Below are positions 8,804-17,682 of a stretch of DNA of 64,000 nucleotides, in pieces. A program made the translations under genes and the position numbers. The notes under the pieces are model-generated. The model was not told the origin of the DNA, searched no databases, and worked only from the letters and a program-made list of their open reading frames with translations. Numbering within the stretch: the stretch's first letter is position 1; every line of letters begins with the position of its first letter. This DNA comes from BM520 sp964474455 (GTDB lineage Bacteria; Bacteroidota; Bacteroidia; Bacteroidales; BM520), in the NCBI GenBank assembly GCA_964474455.1, contig CAYYSU010000001.1, positions 1 to 64,000 on the forward strand. The letters are read 5' to 3'.

Positions 8804-9423
8804 ATTTCTGCTGTTTTTGTTATGAACGAAGACCCTTGCGGCCCCATGTTGAAAAGTATATCCAGCAGGCTGAGATCTTTTATATATCCATGCTTATCTT
8901 CAAAAACCTGATGGTATGGATGTTTGGAAAGAAACTCTGAAACTGATGTTTCCCGCTTCGGAGTGATCTTATTTCTAAGATCTATGCTGTCATCTTCATA
9001 ATATTTCTCAGTATATGAATGAGCAACAGGTAATTCCAGTAATTCGCAAAGACCCTTAAAGCAGATTATGTTATACTCAGAAATAGTTTTTGCTCTATTA
9101 TTCAGCAAATCTTTGATATCATCCATATAGTGAATAAAAAACGGGGAATTCTGATATGCTGCCTCAATAGTGCGCCAGTGAATTCTTTGCCAGGGTTCAT
9201 GATTAGAAATCATTATGCGATGTACTGCTGTATGATTACCGTCCGGTTTTGATACGGGAATGGTCATAGCCTGTTTTCCCGATGCGGAATATATATTATA
9301 TCTATTTCTATATGACTGTTTTACGTAGTTCTCACCGAGGTCTATAATAGCATTTTCCGCCAAAAGCATGTATATCACATAGCTTATTGGCGGAAAACAC
9401 GATGTTGAAAATATTGTATTCAT
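8779..9423 (-). CDS. WbqC family protein
   Basis: This encodes 214 residues and matches the WbqC-like family (Pfam WbqC), recognised from the N-terminal pattern FPPISYVIYML, the DLGENYVKQSYRNR segment, PVSKPDG and WQRIHWRTIEAAYQNSPFF. Family members are found in polysaccharide and glycan loci and are usually called putative glycine or acyl transferases, but the activity is not established. No signal peptide or membrane segment is seen. The gene is not in an obvious glycan cluster here. It overlaps the end of the convergent phosphodiesterase gene by 25 bases. Confidence 0.85.
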   Translation of the reverse strand: MNTIFSTSCFPPISYVIYMLLAENAIIDLGENYVKQSYRNRYNIYSASGKQAMTIPVSKPDGNHTAVHRIMISNHEPWQRIHWRTIEAAYQNSPFFIHYMDDIKDLLNNRAKTISEYNIICFKGLCELLELPVAHSYTEKYYEDDSIDLRNKITPKRETSVSEFLSKHPYHQVFEDKHGYIKDLSLLDILFNMGPQGSSFITKTAEIYRNASAG

Positions 9424-9446
9424 GATTTATGAGAAATGATGGTTGG

Positions 9447-9454
9447 CAAAACTA
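9447..9454 (-). promoter_or_regulatory. -7 box for the WbqC gene
   Basis: CAAAACTA on the plus strand is TAGTTTTG on the minus strand, 24 bases upstream of the ATG. Confidence 0.45.
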
Positions 9455-9498
9455 CTGAATTACCTGCAAAAAACACTTATCATAAAATCATTGTTCCA

Positions 9499-9969
9499 CT
9501 AATTCTTGAGAAGTGTTTGGTTAATGATCTGTTCAAAAGTGGTTTTTGGTAATGCTCCTGTCGCCATCTGTGGCTTCTCGTTCATAGGCACCAAAAGAAT
9601 TGCCGGGATGCTTCGAATATTAAAGATTCGGGCTATCTCTTTTTCCGCCTCTGTATCTACTTTATAAATATAAATCTCGCCTTTATACTCTTCTGCGAGT
9701 TGATCCATAATAGGAGCAATCATCTTACAAGGCCGACACCAGTCAGCATAAAAATCTATCATACATGGCAGATCTCCTTTATATACCCACTCATCAGGAT
9801 TTTTCTCATAATCCCATATGAGTTCTTTAAATTGCTCTGTAGTAATTTTAATTACTTTACCGTCGTGTTTTTTTGGTGGTGTTTCACCAGGCAGTACCTT
9901 TGTACTTGCCATGGTAAGTAATGGGAGGCTGAAAACCATCACCATAATAAGTGTTAGCGCTTTTTTCAT
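9499..9969 (-). CDS. Exported thioredoxin-family protein
   Basis: This encodes 156 residues. A signal peptide (about 1-21, ending LLTMAS) sends it to the periplasm. The thioredoxin fold covers about 40-152, with the redox site W77-C-R-P-C81 and a cis-proline in RSIPAILL. The CRPC sequence replaces the CGPC of cytoplasmic thioredoxin, which usually changes redox potential (general family knowledge). A 15-residue insertion-like segment (DYEKNPDEWVYKGDLP) precedes the active-site strand and is common in Bacteroidota exported members. The likely role is reduction of extracytoplasmic disulfides; partners are not evident. It stands alone between WbqC and the C10 proteases. Confidence 0.88.
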   Translation of the reverse strand: MKKALTLIMVMVFSLPLLTMASTKVLPGETPPKKHDGKVIKITTEQFKELIWDYEKNPDEWVYKGDLPCMIDFYADWCRPCKMIAPIMDQLAEEYKGEIYIYKVDTEAEKEIARIFNIRSIPAILLVPMNEKPQMATGALPKTTFEQIINQTLLKN

Positions 9970-10054
9970 TTAATTATCTGTTATTATTAACATAATTTGA
10001 TTTATAGCTGTATTTTATTTTTTATTATGAATATATTAATGAATATCCATAGTT

Positions 10055-12166
10055 TTAAATAATTAATAATCTTCCTGTCAAGGTGCTGTGTTCTCCATTA
10101 ACCCTCACCATGTAAAACCCGGAATTAAGTTTAGAAACAGATAATCTGATGATTTGTTGAATGCTATTAATGTTAAAAGACGTTAATGATCCATTAATGT
10201 TAATAAAATCAACACTTTCTATATTTCCAATATTTTGAGGAATAGAAATAGTTATGCTTCCGGATGCCGGTTGCGGATATATTTTTACCGTTTCATCTAT
10301 TACTTCTTCACCGGTTCCCACCATGCTTCTGTTAAAAGTTGCTTCAAAGCCATCGGCATTGCCAATTCCGTTCGTTTTGAAATATATGAATGCCTGGTTA
10401 TTTGGTGCATTGATAAACTGATCTGTTAAATATAATGGTCCCTCAAACAGCGCCAGGGTATTGTTATTTGTCGGATCGAAGACCTCTATTTTATCGTTTT
10501 CGTCTGCCAGTTCAAGAAAATCAATGTGCAGAAAGAGGTTATCCCAATCTCCAACATCCTTGATCCAGAAACGGCAGAAATTATTTCCTGTGTACATTTT
10601 ATTTCCGGAACCATCTGAAACAACTCCCCATTCATCATTTATGGATGTCATACCACTGCAATAATCCGGTATCACAGAGTTGTAACTCAGCTTCCATCCT
10701 GCGGCAGGTGTTGTCCCGGAAGTAAACGATATGAAAGCTGAGTCGCCACTTATAGTAACATCTTCGGGGATGCTGTTTCCGGTGTATTCAGCAATAAGAG
10801 GTGTGTTGTTGGAGCCTCCATTATAAATACGTACATAACCATCATTTTCACTGACATCAAATTTGGAGAATGAGATTTCTATTGCCGTGATACTGTCGTA
10901 GTCTTCTGTGCCGGGAGCCAGAATCCACTCTGTTGCCAAGCCGGGCAGGTAGTCCAACGGACCGCTGCCATCGGTTAGTGTGCCATTAATATAGTTGAGG
11001 TTGTTGCATTCCGGCATAGTATAAGGGTACTCATAGTTGAGGGTGTCGGGCCAGATGTTTGTAATAACTTCCTGTCCGTAATTAAAATTCGATCCCGGAG
11101 TCAGATTGTCGAGATAAAAATAGCCGTCATACGAGCCGCCCCAACCCCAATTAAAATGAAAATACTCTTCAGTGTCGTATCCGTCACAAACAAAGGCATG
11201 GCCATATATGCCGATGGTTGTGTCGGAAGTCCAACCGGCATAGTATAATGGTCTGTTATTATTAAGGTTTGCCAGAACAATGGAATCCCAGTCCATAGAA
11301 GTACTATCGCGGAATAAATACTGTGTCTCTGGACAATATTTAAAATATGTTCTCAAAACATATGCAGCAGAATGATTGTACATCCCGGAGCCATTTGGTC
11401 CGTATTGCATATCTACTCCAACACCAGCATGAAACAATAATTCAGCAACTGCCATGTTGTAGTTGTTGAGATCATCTGACATTCCTTCCCATTGGTATGT
11501 AGTATTTTCATAGTCGGCGCTGATGGTTCCGTAACCGGGGAGATCATATGAATAGTATCCTGTTCCCGTTAATGGCCAGCGGTAGTAATTCATAACCTGC
11601 CCCATTGCGGTGGCTACACAGCCGGCATAGCATCTTCCGTCGGGTCCGTCAGGATCTTCAGGGCACAAGCTGTTATAGTATTTACCCTGATTCCAGGTTG
11701 TTGTGAGCATGGGTTCCATCGAACGATACTCTTTTGATGCTGCCGTTCTGTTTTCAAGTGCAATCCATTTTTTTTTAATCTCCGACGATGGAGTGATATT
11801 ATTTTCTCTGGCATCGGCAACACCTTTTTTATATTGTTCAGTCCAAAAGGAGAAACCTTCCGGCTTTTCGGTATCCTTTGTTGTATTGTGATATGAATAA
11901 GCCAACACCGGAACCACGCGTTTATCTGCGCTTATTAATATGTAGCCGCCCTTTTCCATATAGTGTGTGTAGAATACAGGGATGCCATCCAACAAAGTAG
12001 TTTCAGAATCCACAAAAGTGATATTAGATGATGCCAGTTGCGGGTTTTGTTCGTGGCGCTGAAGTAGGAAGTTCTTAGCAATTTGCTGTGATTCAAAGAT
12101 GTTTACCAGTTGACACAAGCTCAACAGGGGCATAATGAGAAGTGCTGAAATAAGGAGGCGTTTCAT
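10055..12166 (-). CDS. Secreted C10 (streptopain-type) cysteine protease with T9SS sorting domain
   Basis: This encodes 703 residues. The inner Met (MKRLLISALL) was chosen because it begins a signal peptide; the longer frame runs into the upstream terminator. A propeptide of the SpI type (about 20-130) precedes the C10 peptidase domain. The catalytic Cys is at about 183 (YAGCVATAMGQ), the His at about 318 (GHAFVCDGY), and the typical FHFNWGWGG follows. Two CUB-like beta-sandwich domains come next (both with a DGSG motif), then a T9SS type A sorting domain (KIYPQPASGSI... GFYMVRVNG). It should be exported through the outer membrane and either anchored or released. It is a paralogue of the next gene but has a separate transcript, since a terminator lies between them. 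Confidence 0.93.
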   Translation of the reverse strand: MKRLLISALLIMPLLSLCQLVNIFESQQIAKNFLLQRHEQNPQLASSNITFVDSETTLLDGIPVFYTHYMEKGGYILISADKRVVPVLAYSYHNTTKDTEKPEGFSFWTEQYKKGVADARENNITPSSEIKKKWIALENRTAASKEYRSMEPMLTTTWNQGKYYNSLCPEDPDGPDGRCYAGCVATAMGQVMNYYRWPLTGTGYYSYDLPGYGTISADYENTTYQWEGMSDDLNNYNMAVAELLFHAGVGVDMQYGPNGSGMYNHSAAYVLRTYFKYCPETQYLFRDSTSMDWDSIVLANLNNNRPLYYAGWTSDTTIGIYGHAFVCDGYDTEEYFHFNWGWGGSYDGYFYLDNLTPGSNFNYGQEVITNIWPDTLNYEYPYTMPECNNLNYINGTLTDGSGPLDYLPGLATEWILAPGTEDYDSITAIEISFSKFDVSENDGYVRIYNGGSNNTPLIAEYTGNSIPEDVTISGDSAFISFTSGTTPAAGWKLSYNSVIPDYCSGMTSINDEWGVVSDGSGNKMYTGNNFCRFWIKDVGDWDNLFLHIDFLELADENDKIEVFDPTNNNTLALFEGPLYLTDQFINAPNNQAFIYFKTNGIGNADGFEATFNRSMVGTGEEVIDETVKIYPQPASGSITISIPQNIGNIESVDFININGSLTSFNINSIQQIIRLSVSKLNSGFYMVRVNGEHSTLTGRLLII

Positions 12167-12206
12167 ATCATCGTTTTTAGTTCGAGATGTAAAGATATGA
12201 AAAGAG

Positions 12207-12243
12207 GATAAAAAAATAGCGTTCTCCACGGAGAACGCTATTT
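12207..12243 (-). terminator. Rho-independent terminator of the upstream C10 protease gene
   Basis: Arms 12214-12226 (AAATAGCGTTCTC) and 12231-12243 (GAGAACGCTATTT) are perfectly complementary, 13 bp with a 4-base loop. On the minus strand they run into a T-rich tract. It separates the two protease genes. Confidence 0.88.
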
Positions 12244-12264
12244 AAATTTCGAATATCAAAAATG

Positions 12265-14385
12265 TTATTCAAATACAATTTTCTTAGCGGCAGAGCCTTC
12301 ACTGCTGCGCAGACGAAGAATATATATACCTTTTGCAAAGTCAGAAACATCAATTCTGTTACTGTATATCCCGGTATGATAACTATTAGTATTAGAATAT
12401 ACAATCTGACCATTTGCAGATAAAACTTCAACAGAAAGGTCGCTTACATCATCAGTTTCAAAAGAGATAATCAGCTCATCGGAGGCAGGGTTAGGGTAGA
12501 GTTTGAATTCATTAAATGCCTCTTCCAGTTCTATTCCAACGTTACCTGTTGTCCAATTAAGCGTCCATCCGCCTGCTTCGTCAAAGTTGTCAGTACGCCA
12601 TACAATATAGGCTTTTCCGCTTTCCACTACAATAGGGCCGGGAATATCTGTACCTGAGAATTCTCCCAGAAGTGTTGAGGATCCAAGGTCATAAATTTCT
12701 ATATAATCATTCTCATCAGCGGTTTCAAACTCCTCGAATGTCAGGGTAAGATTCGCTCCCCATTCAGGTAAGATTTTGAAATTACACTTCGAGCCCGGCG
12801 CATAATTTTTTCCTTCACTGCCATCGTTAAGAGTACCTGTAGGCTCAGTGAGCGTTACTGTTCCACTACACCATGTATGCAATACAGTAGAATAACGCAG
12901 TATGAAACCTTCGTCATTTCCTGAGGCATCGGTTTCAAAAACAACAAACATTTTGTTGCCCGTGCTATTAAGTGTTTGCGGAGAATCACTACCTGTATAT
13001 TCAGCAAGCATAGGAGCATTTTCATTCTCTCCGTCATAAATTTTTATCACGTCAGAGCCATCAACTATAAACTCATCAAAATATAGCGTAATTTTTTTAA
13101 TAGAGTCACCCTCTGTTTGTGGGCTGATAAGCCAGCTTGCGGTATTATTGTCGATGTAGTTTTCAATGGGGCCTGAGCCGTCGGTGAAACGCCCTACTTT
13201 GTGAGTAAGCGTTGTTAAACCTGTGGCATGATTGGGATATGTTTCTGTAGGATAAAAATTCTTAACTACAGCCTGGTTGTTGGTGTATCCACCTGCGTCA
13301 GCACTGGCGAAGTATCCGTTACCATAGCCACTCCAGCCAAAGTTAAAGTGGAAAGTATATGTAGAACCGCTATAGTTATATCCATCAACAAGAAATGCGT
13401 GTCCGGAGCTTGGAGGTTCTGTGCCTGAATAGTACAAAGGATATCCATTGTCAAGCTGTTCCACAAGAATGGCATCCCATTGGCTGTTGGACATGCCTGA
13501 CTTAGCCTGATATACAGCATCTTCATAACGGAGGTAGTTCTCCAAAGCCGCAGGAACGTCGGGGCTATATGCTCCTGACCCATCAGGGCCATAGTTCATA
13601 TGAACTGCAATACCACACTGATAATGTAATTCAGCGATGGCTTTAACAGCATCCTGGCTCGAAGTTGGAGATATTTCATCCAACATAGCATCCCATTGAT
13701 AGTATGTGTTTTCGAAATCAGCACTTAAAACACCATAGGGGTACTGGTAAAACTGACGTGAGCCTTTACCATGTTCTGGATATCGCCAGTAATACATGAT
13801 CACTGCCATTGTTTCTGCAACACAACCGGTATAAGTACGGCCGTTTGCAGGGCTGGATTCATCTTCTGGTGCATAATAGTTGTATGGCCAATCCTGGTTC
13901 CAAAGAGCATCAATAAGATTGGGTACGTTTTTAGTATCTTTTGTCTCAAGAAGTGATTCGGGATTATCTGTATAATATGTGTTCCAGAGATTCATCGTGG
14001 CAAAGTCAGCCTCTATGGCATTTGTCCAAAGATACTCTATGTTATCGATATATTCAGAGATTATCCACTCAAAACGAGCTTCCTTTTCTGTTGGATAAGG
14101 ACTCTCCCAGGAATAGCCTATTACCGGAGTCATTGCATCATCAGCAGAAACAATAACATAACCGTTTTCCATTGTAAAAACGTAGAGAGCAACTTCATTA
14201 TTACGCATCTCCTCAATAACATCGAGGAATACAATGTCGTTAAAATTTAATTCACCTTTAAATAGATTGTACTGTTGGTAAAAATAATTTCTGGCAACAG
14301 TTTCGGCATCCTGACGGTTTACTTTTTCCGCAAACAGATTCAGGCTTATTGTTGCGATGAAAAGAAGAAATAACAGTTTTTTCAT
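12265..14385 (-). CDS. Secreted C10 (streptopain-type) cysteine protease with T9SS sorting domain, second copy
   Basis: This encodes 706 residues: signal peptide (1-19), SpI-like propeptide (RQDAETVARNYFYQQYN onwards), and a C10 peptidase domain. The catalytic Cys is at about 187 (YTGCVAETMAVIMYYW) and the His at about 328 (GHAFLVDGY), with FHFNFGWSG. Two CUB-like domains follow (FTDGSGPIENY, LNDGSEGKNY), then a T9SS sorting domain (FKLYPNPASDELII... GIYILRLRS). The domain order is the same as in the neighbouring gene, so the pair is a tandem duplication that has diverged. Both active-site residues are kept in each copy, so both are probably active. The role is likely extracellular protein digestion or host/community protein processing (inferred). 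Confidence 0.93.
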   Translation of the reverse strand: MKKLLFLLFIATISLNLFAEKVNRQDAETVARNYFYQQYNLFKGELNFNDIVFLDVIEEMRNNEVALYVFTMENGYVIVSADDAMTPVIGYSWESPYPTEKEARFEWIISEYIDNIEYLWTNAIEADFATMNLWNTYYTDNPESLLETKDTKNVPNLIDALWNQDWPYNYYAPEDESSPANGRTYTGCVAETMAVIMYYWRYPEHGKGSRQFYQYPYGVLSADFENTYYQWDAMLDEISPTSSQDAVKAIAELHYQCGIAVHMNYGPDGSGAYSPDVPAALENYLRYEDAVYQAKSGMSNSQWDAILVEQLDNGYPLYYSGTEPPSSGHAFLVDGYNYSGSTYTFHFNFGWSGYGNGYFASADAGGYTNNQAVVKNFYPTETYPNHATGLTTLTHKVGRFTDGSGPIENYIDNNTASWLISPQTEGDSIKKITLYFDEFIVDGSDVIKIYDGENENAPMLAEYTGSDSPQTLNSTGNKMFVVFETDASGNDEGFILRYSTVLHTWCSGTVTLTEPTGTLNDGSEGKNYAPGSKCNFKILPEWGANLTLTFEEFETADENDYIEIYDLGSSTLLGEFSGTDIPGPIVVESGKAYIVWRTDNFDEAGGWTLNWTTGNVGIELEEAFNEFKLYPNPASDELIISFETDDVSDLSVEVLSANGQIVYSNTNSYHTGIYSNRIDVSDFAKGIYILRLRSSEGSAAKKIVFE

Positions 14386-14414
14386 AATGTGCTTAATTGA
14401 ATTATTGTATCGCG

Positions 14415-14422
14415 CAAATATA
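14415..14422 (-). promoter_or_regulatory. -7 box for the second C10 protease gene
   Basis: CAAATATA on the plus strand gives TATATTTG on the minus strand, 30 bases upstream of the ATG. Confidence 0.45.
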
Positions 14423-14638
14423 TAAAAGTTTAAGAATTAATGTGCTATTTACATTATCACCTTTAAACAACCATGAAATTTGCACTAATATATGAATTTA
14501 AAGTTTGATGATTTAACCTTATACACTATAAAAGAACCGAAAAAGTACTTAAAGGTTTGCCCGAGGCTATAATTTTTAACAATTGTATATATTCGTTTTT
14601 CAAAATGAATAAAAATTACGCAAATAATTAAATCTTAA

Positions 14639-14646
14639 TACCTTTG
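14639..14646 (+). promoter_or_regulatory. -7 box for hutI-ftcD
   Basis: TACCTTTG followed by C is a strong Bacteroidota -7 box, 26 bases upstream of the hutI ATG. Confidence 0.6.
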
Positions 14647-14672
14647 CAAAGCACAAAAATAAATATTTTAAA

Positions 14673-15926
14673 ATGGCTGTTTTTATAAAAAATATTAAAA
14701 GCCTACTACAGGTTGACAGGCGAGAAAAACAATACATCGCAGGCGCTGAAATGCAAGAGCTCCCATCCATAGATGATGCATGGTTGCTGATAGCGGATGA
14801 CAAGATACATTCTTACGGTAAGATGGAAAACGTTCCGGAAATAAATCTGCTTGAAACCGAGGTTATTGATGCTGGCGGATGCATTGTACTCCCCGCATTT
14901 TGTGATTCGCATACGCATTTAGTATTTCCCAACACACGAGAGGTTGAGTATGTTGATAAAATCAACGGACTGTCGTACGAAGAGATAGCGGAGAGAGGTG
15001 GCGGAATATTAAATTCGGCAAAAGCTGTTCAGGAGGCCTCGGAAGATGATCTTTACGAAAAAGCCATGCAACGACTGGATCTGATAACATCGTATGGCAC
15101 TGGTGCTGTGGAGATAAAGAGTGGTTATGGGCTTACAACAGAATCTGAACTAAAAATGCTTCGGGTTATTAAACGCCTTAAAGTGAATAGTGACCTGACT
15201 ATAAAATCCAATTTTCTTGGCGCCCACAGTATCCCAATGGAATATAGAGGCAAACAGGAAAAATATGTTGATGTTGTTATAAATGAGATGCTTCCGGCTG
15301 TTGCTGAAGAGAACCTGGCCGATTTTGTCGATGTTTTTTGTGATAAAGGCTTCTTTACCGTAGAGGATACAGAGAGAATCCTGTCAGCGGCAGCAAAATA
15401 CGGTCTCAGGCCTAAGATTCATGCCAATGAGCTTGATTATTCCGGTGGTATTCAGGTAGGAGTGAAGTATAATGCTCTCTCTGTGGATCACCTGGAGTTT
15501 ACCGGTGAAGCAGAGATGGCAGTTTTGAAAGATAGCAGTACTATGCCCACTATTCTTCCCGGTGCAGCATTTTTCCTCGGTCTGCGATATGCGCCCGCAA
15601 AGGAGATGATGCAATACGGACTTCCGGTGGCTATAGCCAGCGACTTTAACCCGGGCTCCGCACCATCAGGAAATATGCAACTCATTTTGTCGATGGCATC
15701 GATACTTTATCGTATGACTCCCCAGGAAGCTCTCAATGCTACCACCTTAAATACTGCTTATGCAATGGGTGTGGAAAAAGAACTTGGATCCATAGATAAA
15801 GGTAAGATTGCAAATGTAATTATTACAAAACCAATCAATGGAATAGAATACCTTCCTTACGCTTTTGGCGATAACAAAGCCTGGAAAGTGATTATTAATG
15901 GAAAAATCGTAAAAGAAAATCAATAA
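14673..15926 (+). CDS. hutI: Imidazolonepropionase
   Basis: This 417-residue metal-dependent amidohydrolase opens imidazolone-propionate to N-formimino-L-glutamate, the third step of histidine breakdown. Visible family marks are the metal-binding SHTHLVF near residue 80 with FPNTREVEY, the GGGILNS loop, KIHANELDYSGG, VDHLEFTG, and ASDFNPGSAPSGN near the C-terminus. Length is normal for HutI. It is followed after 12 bases by ftcD, which uses its product, so the two form an operon. The genes for the earlier steps (hutH, hutU) are not in this window. Confidence 0.96.
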   Translation: MAVFIKNIKSLLQVDRREKQYIAGAEMQELPSIDDAWLLIADDKIHSYGKMENVPEINLLETEVIDAGGCIVLPAFCDSHTHLVFPNTREVEYVDKINGLSYEEIAERGGGILNSAKAVQEASEDDLYEKAMQRLDLITSYGTGAVEIKSGYGLTTESELKMLRVIKRLKVNSDLTIKSNFLGAHSIPMEYRGKQEKYVDVVINEMLPAVAEENLADFVDVFCDKGFFTVEDTERILSAAAKYGLRPKIHANELDYSGGIQVGVKYNALSVDHLEFTGEAEMAVLKDSSTMPTILPGAAFFLGLRYAPAKEMMQYGLPVAIASDFNPGSAPSGNMQLILSMASILYRMTPQEALNATTLNTAYAMGVEKELGSIDKGKIANVIITKPINGIEYLPYAFGDNKAWKVIINGKIVKENQ

Positions 15927-15938
15927 ACCCATATAATT

Positions 15939-17642
15939 ATGAAAAAACTCATCGAATGTGTTCCCAATTTTAGTGAAGGGAATGATATGAATGTGATAAA
16001 CCAGATAACTGCAGAGATAGAAGCAGTGGAAGGAGTAAGTCTTGTGGATGTTGATCCCGGTAAAGCCACAAACAGAACAGTGGTTACCATGGTAGGAACA
16101 CCGGAAGAGGTTTGTGAAGCAGCTTTTCGGGCAATAAAAAAGGCTCAGCAGCTTATAGATATGACTAAGCATCACGGTGCTCATCCACGTTTTGGTGCTA
16201 CCGATGTATGTCCTTTGGTTCCGGTGGCAAATATCTCCATGGAAGAGACAGTAGAGTATGCACATTTATTAGCTGAACGTATTGGTACTGAGCTTGGAAT
16301 ACCTGTTTTTTGTTATGAATTTGCATGTCGTGAAGAGAAACGCCGCAACCTGGCAAACTGCCGCAGCGGTGAATACGAAGCTCTTCGTGAACGTATAAAC
16401 ACTCCGGATTGGAGACCTGATTTTGGCCCAGCAGAATTTTCTGATTCCGTAGCTAAGTCCGGTGTTACCGCTGTGGGAGCCCGAAACTTTCTGGTAGCTT
16501 ATAATGTGAACCTCAACACAACCTCCACGCGCCGTGCCAACTCCGTGGCATTTGACGTTCGTGAACGAGGACGTGTGCTTCGCGAAGGCGATCCTATTAC
16601 TGGAAAAATCGTGAAAGACGCTGATGGAAAGCCTGTTTATACGCCCGGCAGTTTGAAAAGTGTGAAAGCCATTGGTTGGTTTATTGAAGAGTATGGAGTG
16701 GCACAGATCTCCATGAACCTTACCGACATTACTATTACTGCGGTGCATGAGGCTTTTGATGAAGTATGTCGGTGCGCGGAAGCTCGTGGCATTCGTGTTA
16801 CCGGCTCGGAACTGGTGGGAGTGATACCTCTGCAAGCTATGTTGGCAGCGGGAAAACATTATCTGCGAAAGCAAAAAAGATCCTTGGGTATTCCTGACAG
16901 AGAGATTATTAAAATCGCTGTTAAATCAATGGGCCTTGATGAGCTATATCCTTTTGATGCTGACAAGAAGATCATTGAGTATATTCTTGAGAATGAACAG
17001 AAAAAAGGTCGGAAGCTTGTTGATATGTCATTAACGGAGTTCGCTGAAGAGACAGCTTCGGAATCTCCGGCACCGGGCGGTGGATCGATCTCTGCATATA
17101 TGGGTACGATGGGCGTGGCTCTGGGATCAATGGTTGCAAATCTGTCGTCCCATAAAAGAGGCTGGGACAATCGCTGGGAAGAGTTTAGCAAATGGGCGGA
17201 GAAAGGAAAAGATTACCAGAATAAACTTAACGCCATGGTGGATGAAGATACTAATGCTTTCAATGGTATTATGGATGCTTTTGGTCTTCCAAAAAAATCT
17301 GATGAAGAGAAAGCCATACGCAAAAAAGCTATCCAGGACGCAACAAAATTTGCTATCGAGGTTCCATTTAGGGTCATGGAGCTTTGTTATGAGTCAATGG
17401 AAGTGTCGGAAGCAATGGCGGAGATTGGCAACCCAAACTCTGTCACTGATGCCGGAGTTGGCGCTCTTGCCGCCCGTGCCGGTGTGCGCGGAGCATTCCT
17501 GAACGTGAAAATTAATGCCGAAGGATACGACGATACAGAATTTCTGAACGACATCCTCGCTAAGGCCACAGATATCGATAAAAAAGCTCTCGAGCGAGAA
17601 GCGAAAATCCTCACCCTCGTAGAAGAAAAAATTAAAGCATAG
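15939..17642 (+). CDS. ftcD: Bifunctional glutamate formimidoyltransferase / formimidoyl-THF cyclodeaminase
   Basis: This encodes 567 residues. The N-terminal formiminotransferase (about 1-300, starting KKLIECVPNFSEGND, with HHGAHPRFGATD) moves the formimino group from formiminoglutamate to tetrahydrofolate. The C-terminal cyclodeaminase (about 357-560, ESPAPGGGSISAYMG, DAGVGALAARAGVRGA) releases ammonia and gives methenyl-THF. The fused form is known from animals and many Bacteroidota; other bacteria often have separate genes. It links histidine breakdown to the folate one-carbon pool and frees glutamate. A terminator follows 13 bases after the stop. Confidence 0.95.
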   Translation: MKKLIECVPNFSEGNDMNVINQITAEIEAVEGVSLVDVDPGKATNRTVVTMVGTPEEVCEAAFRAIKKAQQLIDMTKHHGAHPRFGATDVCPLVPVANISMEETVEYAHLLAERIGTELGIPVFCYEFACREEKRRNLANCRSGEYEALRERINTPDWRPDFGPAEFSDSVAKSGVTAVGARNFLVAYNVNLNTTSTRRANSVAFDVRERGRVLREGDPITGKIVKDADGKPVYTPGSLKSVKAIGWFIEEYGVAQISMNLTDITITAVHEAFDEVCRCAEARGIRVTGSELVGVIPLQAMLAAGKHYLRKQKRSLGIPDREIIKIAVKSMGLDELYPFDADKKIIEYILENEQKKGRKLVDMSLTEFAEETASESPAPGGGSISAYMGTMGVALGSMVANLSSHKRGWDNRWEEFSKWAEKGKDYQNKLNAMVDEDTNAFNGIMDAFGLPKKSDEEKAIRKKAIQDATKFAIEVPFRVMELCYESMEVSEAMAEIGNPNSVTDAGVGALAARAGVRGAFLNVKINAEGYDDTEFLNDILAKATDIDKKALEREAKILTLVEEKIKA

Positions 17643-17654
17643 GTGTTTTCGACA

Positions 17655-17682
17655 GGGCGGACACATGGGGCCGCCCTTTTTA
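17655..17682 (+). terminator. Rho-independent terminator after ftcD
   Basis: GGGCGG (17655-17660) pairs with CCGCCC (17671-17676), followed by TTTTTA. It slightly overlaps the stop codon of the convergent nfeD-type gene. Confidence 0.8.

Noticed and set aside
15747..16265. 172-codon minus-strand frame across hutI-ftcD
   Set aside because: It lies fully opposite two well-supported genes and has no family signature.
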